Shown: positions 12,983 through 18,835 of the stretch, in pieces
Layout of the letters: each line of letters begins with the position of its first letter
How positions within the stretch are numbered: the stretch's first letter is position 1
DNA from: JAZLDV01 sp045614925
Lineage (GTDB): Bacteria > Bacillota_I > Bacilli_A > Erysipelotrichales > Coprobacillaceae
Direction of reading: 5' to 3'
Assembly: GCA_045614925.1 (NCBI GenBank)
Contig: JAZLDV010000029.1
Location: 1 to 18,835 of the forward strand
Length of the DNA stretch: 18,835 nucleotides
The notes under the pieces: model-generated
Databases searched by the model: none
Told to the model about the DNA's origin: nothing
Seen by the model: only the letters and a program-made list of their open reading frames with translations
Made by a program: the position numbers and the translations under genes

Positions 12983-15900
12983 ATGAAAAAGATATGTTTA
13001 ATTTTATTAACATTTGTTTTAACACTGACTTGTTTTGTTCCTGTTCAAACAAACTACGCTGTTAAAGCAAATGAAAGAGGAACAGTTATTGATATAACTG
13101 ATTTTGGAGCAGATAAAAGTGGGTATTATGATAGTACTGAAGCTTTTATGAAGGCGTTAGAGAAAGCAAAAGAAATTGAAGGTGCTGTTACAATTTCTTT
13201 TCCTTATGGGGAATACCGCTTTGATAAAGATCATGCAAGTACACGTATTTATCATACATCTAATACATCGAGCAGATCTTTTCCAGAAAAGAAGATTTCA
13301 TTATTGTTAGAAGAGGTAGATAATCTAACAATAGAAGGGAATGGTTCAACATTATTATTTTATGGTGATATTATGGCTATTGCTGCAGTAGAAAGCTCGA
13401 ATATTACTTTAAAGAATTTTGTGTTGGATTATAAAGATGCAGATACGATAGATATTTCTATTGTTGAAACAGGTAAAGATGCAAATGGAAAGCCATATGC
13501 TGATATCTATGTTCCTGCAGCATATAATTATAAAATCAGAAATAATGCAGATGGGACACCAGGGATTACGTGGCAAGGAGATATAAGTGAAAAAACAGGT
13601 GAACCATACTGGACATGGGAAAATGCAGATTTTTGTGCGTATTTAGTTGTTTATAAAGGTTATGACCGTACTGTCATTCGTGCAAATAATAAAGAAGCAT
13701 CAAATCCTTTTACAAAAGTAACTGAGATTAAAGAAATGTCTGATACTGTTTTACGTTTTACTTATGAAGATGCTCTTCCTAAAGATGTTGTAGAAGGTAA
13801 TATTTATCAGTTAAGTAATTCGGCGATTAGAAGAACTGCAGGGGCTTTCTTTTATGAAAGTGAAAATCTGCTTGTAGAAAATATTGATGTTCATTATCTA
13901 AGTGGTTTTGGATGGTTGACACAAATGTGTATGAATGTTGAATATAAAGGTGTAGATTTCTTGCCAAGAATTGGAAGTGGAAAATATACTACAAGTAATG
14001 CAGACCAGTTACATGTTGCTGGATGTGGTGGATATTTTAAAGTAACTGATTGTAATTTCTCTATGGCGCATGATGATCCTATTAATGTTCATGGAACTTA
14101 TATGCGTGTAGAAGAAGTTATTGATAATAAGACTTTAAGAATGAAATATATTCATGGTCAGCAAGGTGGATTTAAACAATTCCATAATGGTGATGAAGTT
14201 TTATTTTATTCACGTACGTATTTAGAAAGTCCTGATGGACAAAGTGAGAAGACTCCTTTTATTGTAGAATCATCTATTGGTCCATCAGAAACTTATAATG
14301 GAAATAAACTTGATTTAGTAAGTGAAATTGTGACTTTTAAGGAAGAACTTCCTCAAAGTGTCATTAATGATTTAAAACAGACAATTGTTAAAAATGGTGA
14401 AACACAGCCATTATATGTTGCTGAAAATGTAACGTATACACCTACTGTAAGTATTGCTGGAAATAAAATGAAAAGTATTCCTACTAGAGGTATTTTATGT
14501 ACAACAAGAAAGCCAGTAGTTATTGAAAATAATATTTTTGATAATATGGCTATGGCTAGTATCTATTTATCAAATGATGCGGATGACTGGTATGAGTCTG
14601 GTCCTATTCGTGATCTTACAATAAGAAATAATACATTCTATGTAAGAGAAACAGGTCAAAGTGTTGTAGGAACAGTATCGGGTGTATTTATAGAACCAAT
14701 TACTGTTGCTTCATGGGCATTATCTGGACAAGTTCCTGCTCAAAAAGATCCTGATAGTTTAGTGCACAAGAATATCACGATTGAAGGCAATACATTCTAT
14801 ATGTCTAATGATAATGTTGTGACTGCTAATAAAGTGGATGGATTGGTTATTAGAAACAATACAATTATTAGAGAAGAAAAACCTGATATTACAATTAGTA
14901 CACCTGATGTATTAGGTATAGGTGATAAAGCGGAAATTAAAGTGAATGTTAGTGAAAGAATTTTACAAAAACCTGTTTATCAGTTAAATAATTGTAAGAA
15001 TGTTGTGATTGATAATAATGATTATGATAATGGTTTAAATTTAAATGTAGGATTAAATCAGACATCTTTAAATCATGTGAGTATTTTAAATGGTGATGAA
15101 GACGTATTAAAAGTAAATACATCTTCTCTAGCAAGCAGCGCACATAAAGTACAGCTTATTTCTTTAAATCCTCAAGTTGCTTATATTAATGAAAATAATG
15201 AACTTGTAGGTGTAAAAGAAGGTAAAGCACAGATTATGGCTTATGTAGAAAGTTTAGGTGCAATGATTAAAAGTAATGTTGTAGAAGTCAATGTATCTAA
15301 AACACAAAGTCACAGTCTTAAAATAAGTGCAGATAAGACTTTATTTAAAAATAAAAATGAACAGATTAAAGTTCAATCTTCTTTAGATGGTGTGAAATAT
15401 GAAGTAATAGATCCAATCACATTAAAAGAAAGTGATAAAGCTATTATTGATCAAAATGGTATTTATACTGCTAAAAAAGATGGAACAGTTTTAGTGAAAG
15501 TAACTTATAATAATTTATCTGAAACATTATTAATGATAAATAGTTTTGATGTAAGTTATGGTAAAACATTAAAAGACTATGTTAATGTAGATAACTCAAC
15601 AAGTGGTGCACTATCATCTATAGATGAGCATGCGATTACTATTATTCCTCAAAATAATGGAAATGGTTTATATAATGCAGCTGCAAATGTAAACAATGTA
15701 GTTAACTTAAACTTAGGTCAATATGATCAAGATGATTTAAGAATTCAAGTTGATGTAAGTGGTATGGCTCTTAGAGGTGGTGGATGGAACAGTAGTGGAG
15801 TGATGCTTTATAAAGATCAGAACAATTATGTATTTGTAGGAAAGAGAAACCATTTTGATGGTGTATCAACTATGAATGAAAGAAATGGAAATAACTGTTC

Positions 15901-18835
15901 TGAAATATCAGGACGTCATGAAGATAATACATTAACTGATACGACATTTGAATTTAAGATTATTAATAATACATTAACTATTTCTTATATTGATAATCAT
16001 GGTGTAGTAAGACAAGCTGGTACTTTTGATATGAGTGATTTAAAAGGCAATAATCTTAAATTAGGTTTTGCTTCATGGTTAAATGGAGGAAGTGAATTTA
16101 ATCCAACATATAAGAATGTACGAATTGCAAAAGCAAGTCAAAGTGATTCAAATATGAAATCTATTGAACCAATTGCTTTATGTGAATCATTTGCAAATAC
16201 TGCATTAGATCATAGCAGTTCAGCATTAACTTTAACTGGTTCACTAAATGTCAATGAAACATTAGATGTCAAATTGACTCATGAAAAAGCAAAAGATGTT
16301 TTATATGTTTTTGATAATCAAGGTCAAGTGACTTATATTAAAGGACAAGTAGGAGTAAATGTACAATATAAACCAACTAATGAAGGTCAATTGTATGTAT
16401 CTGCTATTGTATTTGATGATTATGGAAAACCAAGTGAAATGAAGACATTTAAAGAAGTGGATATCGTTGTAGAAAGTAATGGAGATTCTTCTTTAAATCA
16501 TTTATATGTAAATGGAAATGAAATTAAAGGATTTAGTAAGGATGTTTATGAATATGCTTATGATATTCCTTATAATGCATCGTATGTTCGTTTCTCCTTT
16601 GATCGCTCTGATTCAAATATGAAGACAGTTATTAAAGGGAAATCGACTGTTACTTTAGAAAAAGGGCAATATGAAGCTGTATTAGATTATAGTGATCAAT
16701 ATACTATTCAACGTGGAAATACCACATATACAGTTCATATGAATAAATTAGCAAATAGTGATAATGATTTATTGAAATTATCTGTAGGAAATCAGGTAAT
16801 TGATTTAAATGATGAAATAATGGAAGGTACACAAAGTTATTTTGTTAGAACTGATAAAGATGTTTTAGATTTAGAGTTAACAGCATCTAAAGATGTCAGT
16901 GATATAAAAGTGACTCATTCTTATTTTGAAAAAAATGTTAAAGATACGAATAGTCAAAATGATGTTTTTAAATCACAAATTGTAATGTATGCAGGAATTA
17001 ATGCTTATTATATTTATATTACTGCAGCAGATTTAAAAACAGTTAGAGAAGTGAAATTATATTTATTTAATGATAATTATAGTGATTCTTCATTAAAGAA
17101 TATTTCTATTAATAATGTTAATATTGAAGGTTTTGACAGTGAAAAAGAAGAATATGATATTCGAGTAGATAAGAGTGGAACTTATCATATTCAGGCTGAT
17201 GTTAAACATGGACAAGAAAGTAAGATTGTCTTTAATGGGAATGTTGTTGAAGGTAATAAAGCAGATGTTGTGCTTGAAAGTGGATTAAATCAGGTTGTTG
17301 TGATGAATAAGGCTAAAGATATCTGGAGCAGATCTTATTATGTGATGAATATTATTGTTGAAAGTGATGATAATGCTGATTTATTAATGTTAGAAACAAG
17401 TGAAAAATTAGATCAGACATTTAATCCTGATGTATTGAATTATGAATTAACAAATCATGATGGAAAACTAACAGTAAGTGCAAAAGCACAAGTAGAAGAT
17501 GCAATTATCAAAATGAGTACACAACATGAAAAAGTACAATCGAAAAAAGAATTAACACATACATTTACTTTAAGTGAAGGTGTGAATACAGTTAAGATTG
17601 ATGTAATTGCAAAAGATGGAAAAACAATTCAGACTTATGTATTAAAAGTCAATGCAAAAGGATTGGTTTATGCAAGTGATGTTATTAGAAATACACAATT
17701 AGAAGGTATTTCTAATACGAAAAAACAAGTTGGATATGATACGATTAAACTAGATATGAATGTTAATGGAAATGCATTGATTCAATTACCAGATGAATCA
17801 GGGAATCCAGTAACATTTAACAAAGGTTTAGGAACACATGCTTCATCTGATGTTGTATTTAAGTTTGATAAAGGTCATGATTATGAACGTTTTGAAACAT
17901 ATGTTGGTGTAGATTATGTACAATACAATATCAACCAAAGTTCAGTTACATTTGAAGTGTATGTTGATAATGTGAAAGTCTATGATTCTAAACAAAAATT
18001 AAATGGTGTGACAACAGCAAAAACACCAATGCAATTTGTAAGTGTAGATATTAAAGGTGCATTAGAATTAAGATTAGTTGTAACAGATGGCAATGGCAGC
18101 ATCAATTATGACCATGCCCAGTGGGCAGATGCTTGCTTTATCAGACCGATAAAAGCTGATATTCCATTAGTTCTAGATCAATCTGTATTAGAATTAAACG
18201 TAGGTGAAAGTGCACAATTATATGCGAATAAAACAGTTGCATGGACATCTTCTGATAAATCAGTTGTTAATGTAAAAGATGGTGTGGTTACTGCATTATC
18301 TGTAGGGGCTGCAACAATAAGCGTAGAGACATCTGATGGACAAAAGGTGACTTGCACTGTAACAGTTAAAGAAAAAACTGTAGCAGCTAAAAATGGCTGG
18401 GAATGTGAGAATGGAAAATGGTACTTCTTCGTTGAAGATGTTGCACAAACTGGATGGGTTAAAGATGCAGGTAAATGGTACTTTATGGATAGTACTGGTG
18501 CTATGCAAACTGGTTGGGTAAAAGACAACAACAAATGGTATTACTTAAATACTCATATGATGACTGGTTGGCAAAAAGTAGACGGTAAGTGGTATTACTT
18601 AAATAGCCATATGATCACTGGATGGGTTCAAGACGCAGGAAAATGGTATTTCTTAGACTCAGCTATGAAAACTGGATGGGTTAAAGATAACGGTAAATGG
18701 TACTTCTTAGATTCTGAAATGAAAACGGGATGGGTTCAAGACGGAGGAAAATGGTACTACATGAATAGCCATATGATGAGCGGTTGGCAACAAGTTAACG
18801 GTACATGGTATTATTTAAATAACGCTATGGTTACT
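12983..18835 (+). CDS. Secreted multidomain GH110-like glycosidase with NPCBM and cell-wall-binding repeats, 3' truncated by the window
   Basis: I translated this frame by eye from the ATG to the window end: 1951 codons without a stop, so the C-terminus is missing. Residues 1-29 look like a signal peptide (cleavage probably after VKA). About 33-650 is a right-handed beta-helix domain like GH110, the family of alpha-1,3-galactosidases that include enzymes removing blood-group B galactose. Its key stretch is NADQLHVAGC (339-348) and MAHDDPINVHGT (361-372), giving candidate acids Asp341, Asp364 and Asp365; YESGPIRDLTIRNN (537-550) is a further family-like motif. Then come Big-like domains (about 716-775 and 776-855), a concanavalin/laminin-G-like domain (about 860-1050), about four cadherin-like beta-sandwich repeats (1170-1559), an NPCBM domain (about 1560-1722, KGLGTHASS at 1614-1622), a Big_2 domain (about 1726-1797) and at least eight GW-rich wall-binding repeats from 1804. 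The likely role is hydrolysis of host or dietary alpha-galactosides at the cell surface. Substrate is inference; GH28-like or other beta-helix families are alternatives. Its own promoter follows the lgt terminator. Confidence 0.85.
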   Translation, partial: MKKICLILLTFVLTLTCFVPVQTNYAVKANERGTVIDITDFGADKSGYYDSTEAFMKALEKAKEIEGAVTISFPYGEYRFDKDHASTRIYHTSNTSSRSFPEKKISLLLEEVDNLTIEGNGSTLLFYGDIMAIAAVESSNITLKNFVLDYKDADTIDISIVETGKDANGKPYADIYVPAAYNYKIRNNADGTPGITWQGDISEKTGEPYWTWENADFCAYLVVYKGYDRTVIRANNKEASNPFTKVTEIKEMSDTVLRFTYEDALPKDVVEGNIYQLSNSAIRRTAGAFFYESENLLVENIDVHYLSGFGWLTQMCMNVEYKGVDFLPRIGSGKYTTSNADQLHVAGCGGYFKVTDCNFSMAHDDPINVHGTYMRVEEVIDNKTLRMKYIHGQQGGFKQFHNGDEVLFYSRTYLESPDGQSEKTPFIVESSIGPSETYNGNKLDLVSEIVTFKEELPQSVINDLKQTIVKNGETQPLYVAENVTYTPTVSIAGNKMKSIPTRGILCTTRKPVVIENNIFDNMAMASIYLSNDADDWYESGPIRDLTIRNNTFYVRETGQSVVGTVSGVFIEPITVASWALSGQVPAQKDPDSLVHKNITIEGNTFYMSNDNVVTANKVDGLVIRNNTIIREEKPDITISTPDVLGIGDKAEIKVNVSERILQKPVYQLNNCKNVVIDNNDYDNGLNLNVGLNQTSLNHVSILNGDEDVLKVNTSSLASSAHKVQLISLNPQVAYINENNELVGVKEGKAQIMAYVESLGAMIKSNVVEVNVSKTQSHSLKISADKTLFKNKNEQIKVQSSLDGVKYEVIDPITLKESDKAIIDQNGIYTAKKDGTVLVKVTYNNLSETLLMINSFDVSYGKTLKDYVNVDNSTSGALSSIDEHAITIIPQNNGNGLYNAAANVNNVVNLNLGQYDQDDLRIQVDVSGMALRGGGWNSSGVMLYKDQNNYVFVGKRNHFDGVSTMNERNGNNCSEISGRHEDNTLTDTTFEFKIINNTLTISYIDNHGVVRQAGTFDMSDLKGNNLKLGFASWLNGGSEFNPTYKNVRIAKASQSDSNMKSIEPIALCESFANTALDHSSSALTLTGSLNVNETLDVKLTHEKAKDVLYVFDNQGQVTYIKGQVGVNVQYKPTNEGQLYVSAIVFDDYGKPSEMKTFKEVDIVVESNGDSSLNHLYVNGNEIKGFSKDVYEYAYDIPYNASYVRFSFDRSDSNMKTVIKGKSTVTLEKGQYEAVLDYSDQYTIQRGNTTYTVHMNKLANSDNDLLKLSVGNQVIDLNDEIMEGTQSYFVRTDKDVLDLELTASKDVSDIKVTHSYFEKNVKDTNSQNDVFKSQIVMYAGINAYYIYITAADLKTVREVKLYLFNDNYSDSSLKNISINNVNIEGFDSEKEEYDIRVDKSGTYHIQADVKHGQESKIVFNGNVVEGNKADVVLESGLNQVVVMNKAKDIWSRSYYVMNIIVESDDNADLLMLETSEKLDQTFNPDVLNYELTNHDGKLTVSAKAQVEDAIIKMSTQHEKVQSKKELTHTFTLSEGVNTVKIDVIAKDGKTIQTYVLKVNAKGLVYASDVIRNTQLEGISNTKKQVGYDTIKLDMNVNGNALIQLPDESGNPVTFNKGLGTHASSDVVFKFDKGHDYERFETYVGVDYVQYNINQSSVTFEVYVDNVKVYDSKQKLNGVTTAKTPMQFVSVDIKGALELRLVVTDGNGSINYDHAQWADACFIRPIKADIPLVLDQSVLELNVGESAQLYANKTVAWTSSDKSVVNVKDGVVTALSVGAATISVETSDGQKVTCTVTVKEKTVAAKNGWECENGKWYFFVEDVAQTGWVKDAGKWYFMDSTGAMQTGWVKDNNKWYYLNTHMMTGWQKVDGKWYYLNSHMITGWVQDAGKWYFLDSAMKTGWVKDNGKWYFLDSEMKTGWVQDGGKWYYMNSHMMSGWQQVNGTWYYLNNAMVT
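14000..14098 (+). other. Candidate catalytic-site segment of the GH110-like domain
   Basis: These codons (about residues 340-372) include NADQLH with Asp341 and AHDDPINVHGT with Asp364 and Asp365. The Asp341 to Asp365 spacing of 24 residues agrees with what I recall for catalytic acids of a structurally characterised GH110 enzyme; that comparison is from memory and needs an alignment. Confidence 0.55.
17660..18148 (+). other. NPCBM carbohydrate-binding domain within the glycosidase-like gene
   Basis: Residues about 1560-1722 match the NPCBM pattern: a YASD start, a KGLGTHASS motif, a VGVDYVQY strand, an EVYVDNVKVYDS segment and a DHAQWADACF end. NPCBM domains commonly accompany glycosidases that act on galactose-containing or host glycans, such as GH27, GH36 and GH98 relatives. 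Confidence 0.85.
18392..18835 (+). repeat. Array of at least eight cell-wall-binding repeats at the 3' end of the large gene
   Basis: From residue 1804 on, units of 18-20 aa with TGW-x5-GKWYYL periodicity follow one another to the end of the window. They are homologous to the units at 1-356, including the SHMM-type and NNAMVT-type boundaries. The array is open at the window edge, so its true length is unknown. Confidence 0.95.

Noticed and set aside
12983..13075. Lipoprotein reading of the large secreted protein (Cys17 after LTLT)
   Set aside because: The residue before the cysteine is Thr, whereas a lipobox needs Gly, Ala or Ser there, and a better signal peptidase I site (VKA) follows; the adjacency of lgt is probably coincidence.
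14949..15143. Minus-strand frame inside the glycosidase-like gene
   Set aside because: The product is His/Leu/Tyr-rich low-complexity sequence typical of antisense to AT-rich Asn/Asp codons, with no start signals.
18178..18534. Minus-strand 118-codon frame inside the large gene
   Set aside because: It lies opposite the Big_2 domain and wall-binding repeats, which are clearly coding on the plus strand; its composition is the complement of that bias.
1..18835. CRISPR array or mobile element suggested by the regular repeats at the ends
   Set aside because: The repeats are in-frame protein-coding units of 54-60 nt with no unique spacers, and no transposase, integrase or terminal inverted repeats are present.

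Overview
This window looks like a chromosomal segment of an AT-rich, low-GC Gram-positive bacterium (Firmicutes). The evidence is strong A/T third-position codon preference, AAGGAGG-type ribosome binding sites, an HPr kinase gene, and surface proteins ending in GW-rich choline-binding-type repeats. The repeat style, the UvrB hairpin variant and the overall style suggest a gut Erysipelotrichia-like organism; that placement is inference and not proven by the sequence.

Layout. Bases 1-356 are the 3' end of a surface protein made of cell-wall-binding repeats, cut off by the window start. A bidirectional terminator separates it from a convergent clpP (minus strand). clpP and a strongly expressed gapA are divergent. 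After the gapA terminator comes a metal unit: a ZIP-family transporter and a DtxR-family metal regulator, with a perfect inverted repeat over the transporter promoter. An S41 carboxyl-terminal processing protease follows. Then a tightly packed five-gene run, uvrB-cca-uvrA-hprK-lgt, combines nucleotide excision repair, tRNA 3'-end maturation, carbon-catabolite control and lipoprotein maturation.

The last third (12983 to the end) is one open reading frame of at least 1951 codons with no stop inside the window. It encodes a secreted multidomain protein. An N-terminal right-handed beta-helix domain resembles GH110 (alpha-1,3-galactosidases such as those acting on blood-group B antigen). It is followed by Big-like domains, a concanavalin-like domain, about four cadherin-like beta-sandwich repeats, an NPCBM carbohydrate-binding domain, a further Big_2 domain and at least eight cell-wall-binding repeats. 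It is the most interesting item here: a probable wall-displayed host-glycan enzyme.

Both window ends lie inside the same family of repeats, which fits an assembly break at repeats and means two surface proteins with paralogous tails flank the housekeeping block. Five clear hairpin terminators are visible; three hold the gene's stop codon in or at the edge of the hairpin loop. No tRNA, rRNA, CRISPR array, insertion sequence or riboswitch was recognised, and there is no gene-free stretch longer than about 210 bases.
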